64,000 bases of DNA from Xanthobacter tagetidis (GTDB taxonomy: Bacteria > Pseudomonadota > Alphaproteobacteria > Rhizobiales > Xanthobacteraceae): assembly GCF_003667445.1 (NCBI RefSeq), contig NZ_RCTF01000004.1:1-64000 (forward strand), given 5' to 3'. The notes beneath the pieces are model-generated. The model ran no database searches. It was not told where the DNA came from and saw nothing but the letters and a program-made list of their open reading frames with translations. Shown here piece after piece: positions 41,266-50,190 of the stretch (positions are counted from its first letter, which is position 1; each line of letters starts with the position of its first letter). The position numbers were made by a program, and so were the translations under genes.

Positions 41266-41996
41266 CCTGCCTGCCCGCCAAGACCGAAAAGAGCCTGGGG
41301 CTCGTCATCGACCTCGACACCTGCGTCGGCTGCCAGGCCTGCGTCACCTCCTGCAAGGAGTGGAACACCGGCGGCCACATGGCCCCGCTCACCGATCAGA
41401 ACCCCTATGGCGGCACGGCGGACGGCGTGTGGTTCAACCGCGTCCACACCTATGAGCATGAGGTGGACGGGGCGAGCCGCACGGTGCACTTCCCGCGCTC
41501 GTGCCTGCATTGCGAGACCCCGGCCTGCGTCACCGTCTGCCCCACCGGCGCCTCCTACAAGCGCACCTCGGACGGCATCGTGCTGGTGGACGAGGACAAG
41601 TGCATCGGCTGCAAGCTGTGCAGCTGGGCCTGCCCCTACGGCGCGCGCGAGTTCGACGTGGACGTGGGCGTGATGAAGAAGTGCACGCTGTGCGTCGACC
41701 GCATCTACAACGAGAACCTCAAGGAAGAGGACCGGGTGCCGGCCTGCGTCGCCGCCTGCCCGTCCGGCGCACGCCACTTCGGCGACCTCGGCGATGCCAC
41801 GTCTCCCGTGTCGCAGCTTGTGGCCGCCCGCGGCGGCACCGCGCTGATGCCGGAATTGGGCTACGCCCCCACCAACCGCTATCTGCCGCCGCGCGCCAAT
41901 ACCGGCCGCGGCCCGAAGGTGGCGGCCCCCGCGCTGGAGAGCGTCGGCGATGCCGGCGGCTTCTTCGGCTGGGTCGACCGCGTTCTGTCGCGCTGA
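41262..41996 (+). CDS. soeB: Sulfite dehydrogenase iron-sulfur subunit SoeB
   Basis: A 244-residue ferredoxin-like protein with four [4Fe-4S] clusters in the DmsB/PhsB pattern: CVGCQACVTSCKEWN (about residues 22-36), SCLHCETPACVTVCPTG, CIGCKLCSWACPYG, and CTLCVDRI with a late CVAACPSGA. It carries electrons from the SoeA active site to SoeC. The start overlaps the soeA stop and the stop is 14 bases before soeC, so the three are one translation unit. The C-terminus (GWVDRVLSR) is amphipathic, perhaps touching the membrane subunit. Confidence 0.93.
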   Translation: MTCLPAKTEKSLGLVIDLDTCVGCQACVTSCKEWNTGGHMAPLTDQNPYGGTADGVWFNRVHTYEHEVDGASRTVHFPRSCLHCETPACVTVCPTGASYKRTSDGIVLVDEDKCIGCKLCSWACPYGAREFDVDVGVMKKCTLCVDRIYNENLKEEDRVPACVAACPSGARHFGDLGDATSPVSQLVAARGGTALMPELGYAPTNRYLPPRANTGRGPKVAAPALESVGDAGGFFGWVDRVLSR

Positions 41997-42010
41997 GGAC
42001 GGGCCGAGCC

Positions 42011-42952
42011 ATGCATCCCGCTTATTCCGTCATCGTCTTCACCACCGCCACCGGCGCGGGCTACGGCCTGCTGGCCCTGCTCGGGCTGCTGGCCGCCACG
42101 GGCGCAACGCCGCCGTCGCTGGTGCCGGGCCTCGTGAGCTTCGGCCTCGCCTTCGCGCTGATCGGCGGCGGGCTTTTGTCCTCCACCGGCCATCTCGGCC
42201 GGCCGGAGCGGGCGTGGCGCGCCTTCTCGCAGTGGCGCTCCTCCTGGCTCTCGCGCGAGGGCGTGGCGGCGGTCGTCACCTTCGTGCCGGCGGGCCTCCT
42301 GGCGCTCGGATGGGCGGTGATGGGCCGCTCCGGCGCCTGGATCGCCATATGCGGGCTTTTGGCTGCGGCGTGCGCCGTCGTCACCGTGTGCTCCACGGCG
42401 ATGATCTATGCCTCGCTGAAGCCGATCGCCCAGTGGCACAGCCGCTTCACGCTGCCGTCCTACCTGCTGTTCGCCGCCACCAGCGGCCTCGTGCTGCTGA
42501 ACGCGCTGATGCAGGTGTTCGGACGCCCCTCCGTGCCGTGGCTGGCCGCCGCGCTCGTCTTCACCGCGCTCGCCTGGGTCCTCAAGGTCGCCGTCTGGCG
42601 CCACAACGACGCGCTCGGCATGCCGGCGACGCTCAATTCCGCCACCGGCCTCAAGGGCGGCACCGTGCGCTCGGTGGAATGGCCGCACACCGAGGACAAT
42701 TATCTCCTGAAGGAGATGGGCTACCGCGTCGCGCGCAAGCACGCCGCGCGGCTGCGCCTCATCGCCGTCATCCTCGCCTTCGCGCTGCCCGGCGCGCTGC
42801 TGGTGATCGCGCTCCTGCTGCGCGGCGGCCCGGCGGCGGCGTTCGTGTCGGTGCTGGCGGCGGCGAGCCAGCTTGCAGGCCTAATGGTCGAACGCTGGCT
42901 GTTCTTCGCCGAGGCCAAGCACACCGTCACCCTCTATTACGGCCGCGACTGA
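42011..42952 (+). CDS. soeC: Sulfite dehydrogenase membrane anchor SoeC
   Basis: A 313-residue DmsC/NrfD-type protein with eight predicted helices, starting MHPAYSVIVFTTATGAGYGL. SSTGHLGRPERAWRAFSQW is the conserved quinone-site loop, and STAMIYASLKPIAQWH also matches the family. It anchors SoeAB to the inner face of the membrane and passes electrons to the quinone pool. It overlaps the SulP gene (TGATG), tying transporter and enzyme production together. Confidence 0.92.
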   Translation: MHPAYSVIVFTTATGAGYGLLALLGLLAATGATPPSLVPGLVSFGLAFALIGGGLLSSTGHLGRPERAWRAFSQWRSSWLSREGVAAVVTFVPAGLLALGWAVMGRSGAWIAICGLLAAACAVVTVCSTAMIYASLKPIAQWHSRFTLPSYLLFAATSGLVLLNALMQVFGRPSVPWLAAALVFTALAWVLKVAVWRHNDALGMPATLNSATGLKGGTVRSVEWPHTEDNYLLKEMGYRVARKHAARLRLIAVILAFALPGALLVIALLLRGGPAAAFVSVLAAASQLAGLMVERWLFFAEAKHTVTLYYGRD

Positions 42953-44718
42953 TGGCGTTCCTGTCGGCAGGCAAGTTCCCGGTGCTGAACTTCCCCCTCA
43001 CCGGGGCGACACTGCGGGCCGACGTGCTCGCGGGCCTGCTCGGCGCCGTGCTCTCGCTGCCCCAGGGCATCGCCTTCGGCACGCTCGCCGGCCTGCCGCC
43101 GGAATACGGCATCTACACCGCCGTCGTGCCGTGCATCGTTGCGGCGATGTTTGGGTCGAGCCGCCATGTGGTCTCCGGCCCCACCAACGCCAATTCGCTG
43201 GCGCTGTTCGCGGCCCTGAGCCCGCTCGCCATCCCGGGATCGGCGCAATACATCGCGTTCGCGCTCGCGGTGACGGCGCTGGTGGGCCTGATGCAGCTGG
43301 CGGTGGGCGGCTTCAAGCTCGGCTGGGTGGCGGACTTCATCTCGCCGGCGGTGCTGATCGGCTTCACCAGCGGCGCCGCCATCCTCATCGGCCTCTATGC
43401 CCTGCCGGATTTCCTCGGCATCACCATCGAGGCCGGCGGCGGCGTCATCGGCCTTCTCACCAAGCTTGGCGCGCACCTCGACCAGATCAATCTGAGCGCC
43501 TGCCTGGTCGGCGCCACCACGCTGCTGGTCAGCTTCGCGCTGGCGAAGGTGTCGCGCCGCCTGCCCTACATGCTGATGGGCATCGTGGCCGGCTTCGGCA
43601 TGGCCGAACTGCTCGCGCTGTTTCCCGCCTGGCAGAAGGTGGCGCGCATCGGCGACATCCCCTCGGTGCTGCCGCCCTTCTCGGTGCCGTGGATCGAGCC
43701 GGCGATGCTGCCGCAATTCATCTCCATCGCCGGGGCGCTTTCCATCGTCGCGCTCGGCCAGTCGGTGTCCATCGCCAAGGCGATCGCCCAGCGCTCGGGC
43801 CAGCACCTGGACGTGGACCGGGAATTCGTCGGCCAGGGCCTGTCCAACATCGCCGGCAGCTTCTTCTCCTCCTACGTCTCGTGCGGCTCGCTGAACCGCT
43901 CGCTGCCGAACTACCTTGCCGGCGCGAAGACGCCCATGGCGGCGGTGCTGTCCGCGCTGTTCCTGGTGGCGCTCGCCTTCGTCTCCCGCCCGCTGCTGGA
44001 GCGGCTGCCCATGGCGGCCATCGGCGCGCTGCTGGTCTATATCGCCTACGGGCTGGTGGACGTGGGCGGCTTCCGCCGGCTGGCGCGGCACCACCGCGCC
44101 GATCTCGGCGTCGCGCTCGTCACCTTCGGCGGCATGCTGTTCCTGCCGTTCCAGCAGGCGATCATCATCGGCAGCGCGCTGTCGCTGCTGCTCTATCTCA
44201 ACCGCACCGCGCACCCGGCGGTGCGCACGCTGGCCCCCGACCCCAGCACCGAGCGGCGCACCTTCAAGCCGGTGGAGGAGATCGGCGGAGCGGGGCGCGA
44301 ATGCCCGCAGCTCAAGCTGGTGCGCATCGAAGGCTCGGTCTATTTCGGCGCCGCCGGCTACATTACCCGCCGCCTCCACGAGATGCGCAGCGGCGCGCAG
44401 AAGCACATGCTGGTGATGGTGAAGAGCATGAACTTCATCGACCTCGCCGGCTCCGACGTGTGGGAACACGAGCTGTTCGCCCGCCGCCAGATCGGCGGCG
44501 ACCTCTATTTCCATCAGCCGCGGCCGGACGTGCGGGCGCTGTGGCGGCGCACCGGATTCGAGGAGCATCTGGGGCCGGGCCACGTGTTCGAATCGAAGGC
44601 CGAGGCGCTCGCCACGATCCACGCCAAGCTCGACCCAGACATCTGCGCGACCTGCGCCGTGCGCGCCTTCCGCGAGTGCGGCACGGTCAGGCCGGCGGCG
44701 GGCGGCCCCGGCGGCTGA
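42952..44718 (+). CDS. SulP-family anion transporter with STAS domain
   Basis: A 588-residue protein. PQGIAFGTLAGLPPEYGIYT is the SulP signature near residue 48, followed by about twelve helices with SGPTNANSLALFAALSPLA and FFSSYVSCGSLNRSLPNYLAG. The STAS domain starts near residue 440 (PQLKLVRIEGSVYFGAAGYI; SMNFIDLAGSDVWEHE), where the usual phospho-acceptor Ser/Thr is Ala. A C-terminal tail holds CATCAVRAFREC. Start ATG overlaps the soeC stop. Being coupled to soeABC, it may export sulfate or move sulfite/bicarbonate; direction cannot be read from sequence. Confidence 0.88.
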   Translation: MAFLSAGKFPVLNFPLTGATLRADVLAGLLGAVLSLPQGIAFGTLAGLPPEYGIYTAVVPCIVAAMFGSSRHVVSGPTNANSLALFAALSPLAIPGSAQYIAFALAVTALVGLMQLAVGGFKLGWVADFISPAVLIGFTSGAAILIGLYALPDFLGITIEAGGGVIGLLTKLGAHLDQINLSACLVGATTLLVSFALAKVSRRLPYMLMGIVAGFGMAELLALFPAWQKVARIGDIPSVLPPFSVPWIEPAMLPQFISIAGALSIVALGQSVSIAKAIAQRSGQHLDVDREFVGQGLSNIAGSFFSSYVSCGSLNRSLPNYLAGAKTPMAAVLSALFLVALAFVSRPLLERLPMAAIGALLVYIAYGLVDVGGFRRLARHHRADLGVALVTFGGMLFLPFQQAIIIGSALSLLLYLNRTAHPAVRTLAPDPSTERRTFKPVEEIGGAGRECPQLKLVRIEGSVYFGAAGYITRRLHEMRSGAQKHMLVMVKSMNFIDLAGSDVWEHELFARRQIGGDLYFHQPRPDVRALWRRTGFEEHLGPGHVFESKAEALATIHAKLDPDICATCAVRAFRECGTVRPAAGGPGG

Positions 44719-44749
44719 CGGGCCGGCCCCGAAAACGCCGGAGCGGGCT

Positions 44750-45847
44750 TCAGTTCTTCAGCGCCGCCGTCCCGTCGATCACCGCCGGATACGGTAGATC
44801 GGTCACGAGCTTCGCGCTCGGCGCGGTCTGCGCGAAGATCGGCGCGAGGTCGATGGTCAGATAGATCAGCCGATGGGCATAGTCGGAGATCGTCAGGGTG
44901 TTGTTGGTCAGGTCCTTGATCGAGACCCACTGGGTGTAGTCGGAGATCAGCTGGCCGCCGTCCTTGCTCTGGGCGATGCCCATGGGGATGTCGACGGTAT
45001 TGAGGATGTGGCCGATGGCCTGGCGCGCCTCGGCGCCGGTCTTCGGCGCGGTGATGAAGTGGCGCAGGAAGGCCGCGCGCACGAAGCGCGCCGGCGGCGA
45101 GTAGTCGCCCGGCATGCCGAGCATGCCGCCGCCCTGGCCGATGGCGGTCACGTTCGCCGTGCCGAGATTGCGCTCCGACACCCCGACCGTGGAGAGGTTC
45201 AGGTAGTTGCGAATGTTGATGAGGTGCCAGTCATAGGTCGGCGCGTTGGTCAGCACATGGGCGACATTGTCGTGGATGCGCAGCTCGCCGCCCACATATT
45301 CCACCACGATGCCGGCGCCGGTGCGGTCCGTGAACACCATGTGGATGGTCGGCGGCGTCGGGCCGCTCGGCAGCGAGGGATCGGCCCACACCTTGATGCC
45401 CGGCAGCGCCGCGCGCACCTCGGCGACGCTCGCATGCATGCCGAGCACCCAGGCGCCGAAGCCGAGGATGGAGACGTAGCTCTTATCGGCCTTGGTCACC
45501 GCCTGGTACTGCGTGAAGCCGGGCAGGAAGTTGCCGCTCATGCCGAGGCCGGAAGCGTTCTGGCCTTCCAGGATGGCGCCGCCGGGAATGATCTCGGCGC
45601 TGATGCCCACCACCGCCTGCGTGGTCACAACCTTCACCGGCGGCAGGCCGAGCTCGGCCGGCGCGGTCAAAGTCAGCTCGGTGCCCTTGGGCTGGCTCTT
45701 GAGCGTCCACTTCATGTCGAACGCCCATTCCATGGTGCGCCCGGCGATGACCGTCTTGTCTGCGGCCATGATGTCGACGGCGGTGCAGGCGAGCGCCTGC
45801 TGAAGGGAGGCGAAGACCATCAGTCCCGCCATGGCGATACGCAGCAT
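44750..45847 (-). CDS. Secreted choloylglycine-hydrolase-family Ntn amidase
   Basis: 365 residues. The signal peptide ends after ALA20, leaving Cys21 as the N-terminal nucleophile (CTAVDIMAADKTVIAGRTME), the defining arrangement of linear amide C-N hydrolases. RTMEWAFDMKW supplies the catalytic Arg and Asp partners; GMSGNFLPG, DVLTNAPTYDWHL-like VLTNAPTYDWHL and NTVDIPMGIA are family features. It cleaves an amide in the periplasm, such as an acyl-homoserine lactone, a bile-salt-like conjugate or penicillin V; the substrate is unknown. Convergent with the SulP gene, and divergent from the TctC-type gene. Confidence 0.88.
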   Translation of the reverse strand: MLRIAMAGLMVFASLQQALACTAVDIMAADKTVIAGRTMEWAFDMKWTLKSQPKGTELTLTAPAELGLPPVKVVTTQAVVGISAEIIPGGAILEGQNASGLGMSGNFLPGFTQYQAVTKADKSYVSILGFGAWVLGMHASVAEVRAALPGIKVWADPSLPSGPTPPTIHMVFTDRTGAGIVVEYVGGELRIHDNVAHVLTNAPTYDWHLINIRNYLNLSTVGVSERNLGTANVTAIGQGGGMLGMPGDYSPPARFVRAAFLRHFITAPKTGAEARQAIGHILNTVDIPMGIAQSKDGGQLISDYTQWVSIKDLTNNTLTISDYAHRLIYLTIDLAPIFAQTAPSAKLVTDLPYPAVIDGTAALKN

Positions 45848-46193
45848 GCATTCCTCCGCCGTTTGGACGCCGTTTCCCGGCGCTTCGACATCAAGAGCCG
45901 GTGCCCGTCCCGCTGGAACCCACGGCGTTCGCTTTTGACCTGATTGTTAGCACCTCGCAGCGCTATCGGCTACGACGGGCCATCCTTCGGCAGGGCGTTG
46001 GCGAAAAGCCCGCCATCGTCGAGAGCGCCGGAGGTTCTCCATTACAATTACTCATGTCCCACCCGCCGCAAAGGTCGTTTGAAGCGGCTCCGGGACGCGC
46101 GCACAGTCGGCGCACGCAAAGCCGGCCGCAGCGCGGCCGGCCGCGGCAGCCGAGGGCCACGACACGAGCCCACGAAGAAGCATTGGAGGAAAC
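45848..46193. promoter_or_regulatory. Divergent intergenic region
   Basis: 346 bases between the Ntn amidase and the TctC-type gene. No credible gene. It should hold divergent promoters; GGAGG at 46187-46191 serves the TctC-type gene. I see no convincing operator. Confidence 0.5.
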
Positions 46194-47174
46194 ATGATCC
46201 GCTCCTGGCTCGCGACGTCCGCGGCCGCCCTGGCGACGGCAACGCTGCTCATCAGCTCCGCCGTGCACGCGCAGGAGGCCTATCCCACCCGTCCCATCCG
46301 CCTGATCGTGCCGCTTTCTCCAGGCGGCGTCACCGACATCGTCGCGCGCCTCATCGCCCAGTCCATGACCCGCGACTGGGGCCAGCAGGTGGTGGTGGAC
46401 AATGTCGTCGGCGCCGGCGGCACCCTCGGCGCGGAGGCCGCAGCGCGCGCGCCGGCGGACGGGTACACGCTTCTCATGGGCACCGTGAGCTCGAATGCCA
46501 TCAACGCCTCGCTCTACAAGAACCTACGCTACGACAACATCCGCGATTTCGAGCCGATCTCCCTGGTGGCGATGGGCCCCAACATGCTGGTGGTCAATCC
46601 CAGCGTGCCCGCCACCACGGTCGCAGAGCTGATCACGCTGCTGCGCGCCCACCCGAACCAGTACAGCTATGGCTCGACCGGGGTGGGAACCTCGGTCCAC
46701 CTCCTGGCCGAGCGCTTCAAGACCGTGACCGGCACCGCGATGACCCATGTGCCCTACAAGGGCAGCGGGCCGATGACCGTGGACCTCACCGCCGGGCACG
46801 TTCAACTGAGCTTCGACAACATGCCGACCGCGCTGGCGCAGGTGAAGGCCGGCAAGCTGCGCGCGCTGGCCGTGACGAGCCCGGAGCGCTGGCCGACCCT
46901 TCCCGACATCCCGACCATGGCCGAGACCATTCCCGGCTTCGTCGGCATCTCCTGGCAGGGCCTGTTCGCGCCGAAGGGCGTGCCGGAGCCGATCCTGGAC
47001 AAGCTCTCCGCCGAGGTGCGCAAGATCCTGGCGGAGCCGGCGGTCAAGGAGCGCTTTCTGGAACTCGGCACCCAGGCCGCCGGAAACACGCGCGCGGAGT
47101 TCGCCGCCTTTGTCGCGACCGAGACCGGCCGGTGGGCGGAAATGGTCAAGATCTCCGGAGCGAGCGTGAACTGA
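46194..47174 (+). CDS. TctC/Bug-family periplasmic carboxylate-binding protein
   Basis: A 326-residue protein with a signal peptide ending at VHA26. YPTRPIRLIVPLSPGGVTDIVARL is the family opening (read as two halves), with GAGGTLGAEAAARAPADGYT and FEPISLVAMGPNMLVVNP further on, and VPYKGSGPMTVDLTAGHVQL in the second lobe. Bug proteins capture carboxylates or related metabolites for TctAB transporters or act as orphans; no tctA/tctB lies here. It precedes the CMD-family gene and the catabolic operon on the same strand, so it may bind the substrate of that pathway. Confidence 0.92.
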   Translation: MIRSWLATSAAALATATLLISSAVHAQEAYPTRPIRLIVPLSPGGVTDIVARLIAQSMTRDWGQQVVVDNVVGAGGTLGAEAAARAPADGYTLLMGTVSSNAINASLYKNLRYDNIRDFEPISLVAMGPNMLVVNPSVPATTVAELITLLRAHPNQYSYGSTGVGTSVHLLAERFKTVTGTAMTHVPYKGSGPMTVDLTAGHVQLSFDNMPTALAQVKAGKLRALAVTSPERWPTLPDIPTMAETIPGFVGISWQGLFAPKGVPEPILDKLSAEVRKILAEPAVKERFLELGTQAAGNTRAEFAAFVATETGRWAEMVKISGASVN

Positions 47175-47321
47175 AGTGCCAAGACCCGCGACGGCGGCTG
47201 CGGACCGGCAGGCCCCCGTCGCGGATCGATGTTGCATCGGCGGCGCCCGACGGACCACAATCGCGCGCGCCGCCGGAGGCCAATAAATTCCGCCGCAAAT
47301 GGCGCCATGGGGAGGACATCA

Positions 47322-47768
47322 ATGAAGTCACTGTTGTCGGAGCGGGGTACGAATACCCGCCGCGATGTTCTGGGTGCGGACTGGGTCGATCGAAATCTGC
47401 AGAATACGACCGAGTTTGACCGCGCCTGGCAGATGTACGTCACCAACATCAATTGGGCCGGCACCTGGTCGCGCAACATCATCCCGCAGCAGCAGCTCAG
47501 CCTGATCAATCTCGCCATGCTGGCCGCCTCGGGGCAGATGAAGGAATTCGAGCACCACTTCCACAATGCCCTGGTGCGCACGAAGGTGCCGCTGCCGCAG
47601 CTGCGCGAGCTGCTGCTGCACGTGGCCCAGTATTGCGGCATTCCCACCGGGACCGACATGTTCCGGATCGCCCGCCATGTGCTGGAGCAGGAAGGCATCG
47701 ACCTGTCCACACTGGAGCCGCTCGACACCGATTACCTCTACACGCTCGGGGATGAGACCTCCGCCTGA
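47322..47768 (+). CDS. Carboxymuconolactone decarboxylase family protein
   Basis: 148 residues from an ATG at 47322 with GGAGG 7 bases upstream. It has the all-helical CMD fold: NIIPQQQLSLINLAMLAASG, EFEHHFHNALVRTKVPLPQLRE, LLHVAQYCGIPTGTDMF. The single Cys (in QYCGIP) replaces the CxxC of AhpD peroxidase, so redox activity is unlikely and a decarboxylase or isomerase-like lyase role is more plausible. It lies 147 bases after the TctC-type gene, and its 3' end overlaps the convergent LysR gene by 31 bases. Confidence 0.85.
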   Translation: MKSLLSERGTNTRRDVLGADWVDRNLQNTTEFDRAWQMYVTNINWAGTWSRNIIPQQQLSLINLAMLAASGQMKEFEHHFHNALVRTKVPLPQLRELLLHVAQYCGIPTGTDMFRIARHVLEQEGIDLSTLEPLDTDYLYTLGDETSA

Positions 47769-48676
47769 GGAAGGGCGCCGACGGAGCGGTGCGACGCCTG
47801 CGCGAGCCAGGCGCGAAACACCTGGATCTTGGGCGCATCGGCGCGTTCGCGCGGCGTGACGAGGTAGTAGCCGAGATCACGCCGCAGCACCGTTCCGAAA
47901 GGTTCCACCAACCGGCCGCTGCGCAGATCATCTTCCACGTATGAGCGCTGGCCGATGGCGATGCCGAGATTGGCCCGCGCGCATTCGTAAACGATGCTGA
48001 GGTCCTCGAAATAGAGGTTGTCCTTCTGCTCCTCGGCAAGGTTCGCGCAACGGTACCATTCGGCCCAGTCGGATGGGCGCAGATTGTGGTGCAGAAGGGT
48101 CGACCCGCGCAGCAGCGCCTGCGGCGACGAGCTGTCGCGCTGCGCGAAATAGTCAGGGCTGCAGATGGGCGACAGCTCGTCGAGGAAGAGGAGGTCGCAG
48201 TTCCAATGAGGCCACTGTCCGCGGCCGTAGCGGATGCCGACGTCGACCGCGTCGCGGTCGAAATCCACCGGATCTGACGCCGCCACCAGGCGCACCTCGA
48301 TCTCGGGGTGGCGCCGCTGGAACTCCGGCAGCCGCGGGATCAGCCAGCGGATGAAGAAAGTCGTGTAGCCGCGCACGGTGAGCACGGAATGGGTGTGGGT
48401 GGCGATCAGGTTGTCGGTAGCCCGAGCAATGCGCACATAGGCGTCCTCCAGCGACTGGGCGAAGACCCGGCTGCCGTGGCTGAGCTGGAGCCCCTGCGCG
48501 GTGCGGGTGAAGAGCGGGAAGCCGAGCCGCAGCTCCAAGGCACGGATATGCCGGCTCACCGCGCCCTGCGTGACGCCGAGTTCTTCCGCCGCCTTGGTGA
48601 AGCTGCAATGGCGCGCCGCCGCCTCGAACGCCCGAAGCTGGTTCAGGGGCAAAAGCCGTCGATGCGGTCTGCTCAT
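47738..48676 (-). CDS. LysR-family transcriptional regulator (GcvA-like)
   Basis: 312 residues. The N-terminal winged helix-turn-helix reads LPLNQLRAFEAAARHCSFTK, AAEELGVTQGAVSRHIRALE, then LGFPLFTRTAQG, the GcvA subgroup pattern. The effector domain begins near residue 95 (LTVRGYTTFFIRWLIPRLPEF). The ATG at 48676 was chosen; an in-frame GTG at 48685 adds three residues. It is divergent from the catabolic operon with 289 bases between, where an inverted repeat TTGTCG-N14-CGACAA lies 37 bases from its start. It is the obvious candidate regulator of that operon and perhaps of the TctC and CMD genes. Confidence 0.94.
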   Translation of the reverse strand: MSRPHRRLLPLNQLRAFEAAARHCSFTKAAEELGVTQGAVSRHIRALELRLGFPLFTRTAQGLQLSHGSRVFAQSLEDAYVRIARATDNLIATHTHSVLTVRGYTTFFIRWLIPRLPEFQRRHPEIEVRLVAASDPVDFDRDAVDVGIRYGRGQWPHWNCDLLFLDELSPICSPDYFAQRDSSSPQALLRGSTLLHHNLRPSDWAEWYRCANLAEEQKDNLYFEDLSIVYECARANLGIAIGQRSYVEDDLRSGRLVEPFGTVLRRDLGYYLVTPRERADAPKIQVFRAWLAQASHRSVGALPQAEVSSPSV

Positions 48677-48712
48677 GAGTTTCACTCACATGGTGCCCGG
48701 AAGAAAAATAAC

Positions 48713-48738
48713 TTGTCGCATCCCGGAAACGCCGACAA
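48713..48738 (+). promoter_or_regulatory. Inverted repeat between LysR gene and catabolic operon
   Basis: Arms TTGTCG (48713-48718) and CGACAA (48733-48738) around 14 bases. It is followed by an AT-rich stretch (TATTTATATA at 48741-48750) unlike the surroundings and likely to be part of a promoter. The position fits a LysR-type recognition site serving both directions. Confidence 0.5.
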
Positions 48739-48965
48739 ACTATTTATATACAACGGAAATCTTCACTCAAAGATAAAAACCCAGGCAACAAGCCCATCCG
48801 GATACGAAGCATTTTTATCATGCCGATCCCAATCTCCGGCTGAGTTCCCCTGCTGGAATGGGACTGGCGGCATCGCCCTATCCCCCGCAGGGCCGCCCCG
48901 ATCCATCCGATGGGCCACTCCGACGGGCCACAGAGCCGAACGCCCAGGCGCACAAGGACCCCCAC

Positions 48966-50186
48966 ATGCATCCGAACCTCAGTGACGAACAAAGGCAGAT
49001 GGTCTCAACGGTCCGGGACCTCGTCCAGTCGGAGTTCAGGCCGAATGCGCAGCGATACATGGACGGCACCTTCCCCTGGGAGAACATCCGCAAGCTCGCC
49101 GAGATCGGCGTGCTGGGCATGTCCGTCCCGCAGGAATATGGCGGTCTCGGCCTCTCGGTGTTCGACAGCGCCCTCGTGCTCGAAGAGATCGCCAAGGGCT
49201 GCTACGTCACGGCCATGGCGGCGCTCGGGGAGGCGGGCGTTCAGACGCGGGTGATCGCCCACTACGCTCCGAAGTCCATCCGGGAGCGCATCCTGCCGAA
49301 GGTGGTGACCGGCGAGTGCATCCTCGCCATCTGCATGACCGAGCCCCATGCCGGGACCGACGTCGCCAACTACCGCACCAACGCGCGCGTGGTCGGCGAC
49401 AAGGTGGTGCTCAACGGTGTGAAGACGTTGATCAGCCGCGCGCCGGAAGCGGGAATGTTCGTGGTCTTCACCCGCATCGACGGACGGCCCGGCCGCGAGG
49501 GCATCGGCTGCGTCCTGGTGGAGCCCGGAACGCCCGGCTTCGAGGTCACCGGCACCTTCCACACCATGGGCGGAGAGAACCTCCACGAGGTGCAGTTCAA
49601 CGATTGCGAACTCCCGATCGAGAACCTCGCCATCCGCGAGGACGGCTTCCGCAAGCTCCTGTCCGCTTTCAACACCCAGCGCTGCCTCAACCCCTCCATC
49701 TCGCTCGGGCTCGCCGAGGGGGCCTTCGAGGAGGCCTGCCGCTACGTGCGCGACCGTACGGTGTTCGGCAAGGCGGTGGGCGACTTCCAGGGCGTGCGCT
49801 GGAAGCTTGCCGACATGTACCGCGAGATCGAGACCAGCCGCGCTATGCTCTACCGCGCCTGCGCCAGCGCCAATCCGTTCCCCGATCCCTTCCTGTCGGC
49901 GGTGGCAAAGATCACCTGCAACGAGATGTCGGTGCGCGTCACCAGCGAGGCGATCCAGCTGCACGGCGGCGTCGGCTTCACCGACGAATATGCGGTCTCC
50001 CGCTTCTATCGCGGCGCACGCTACGGCTCGCTCGGCGGGGGCACCTCGGAGACGCTCCGCGACCTGATCGGCAAAAGGATCATGGAGGCGACCACCTTCG
50101 GCGATGATCTGCTGAACTACAGTGCGCCCAGCCAGCGCATGCCCAGCCCGGCCGAGACGGCGGGCTTCGCCATGCCGGCGGAGTGA
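48966..50186 (+). CDS. Acyl-CoA dehydrogenase
   Basis: A 406-residue protein. The N-terminal helical domain ends near residue 110, with EIGVLGMSVPQEYGGLGLSV. The FAD and substrate strand is ICMTEPHAGTDVANYRTNA, followed by KTLISRAPEAGMFVVFTR. The C-terminal helices include GVRWKLADMYREIETSRAML, QLHGGVGFTDEYAVSRFYRG and GGGTSETLRDLIGKRIME. It would oxidise an acyl-CoA to the enoyl-CoA and pass electrons to ETF. It is the first gene of the seven-gene operon, 289 bases from the LysR gene. The substrate chain cannot be read from sequence. Confidence 0.93.
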   Translation: MHPNLSDEQRQMVSTVRDLVQSEFRPNAQRYMDGTFPWENIRKLAEIGVLGMSVPQEYGGLGLSVFDSALVLEEIAKGCYVTAMAALGEAGVQTRVIAHYAPKSIRERILPKVVTGECILAICMTEPHAGTDVANYRTNARVVGDKVVLNGVKTLISRAPEAGMFVVFTRIDGRPGREGIGCVLVEPGTPGFEVTGTFHTMGGENLHEVQFNDCELPIENLAIREDGFRKLLSAFNTQRCLNPSISLGLAEGAFEEACRYVRDRTVFGKAVGDFQGVRWKLADMYREIETSRAMLYRACASANPFPDPFLSAVAKITCNEMSVRVTSEAIQLHGGVGFTDEYAVSRFYRGARYGSLGGGTSETLRDLIGKRIMEATTFGDDLLNYSAPSQRMPSPAETAGFAMPAE

Positions 50187-50190
50187 TCCC

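Noticed and set aside
47322..47768. CMD-family protein as an AhpD-type peroxidase
   Set aside because: Only one Cys is present in the active-site region, so the CxxC redox pair is missing.
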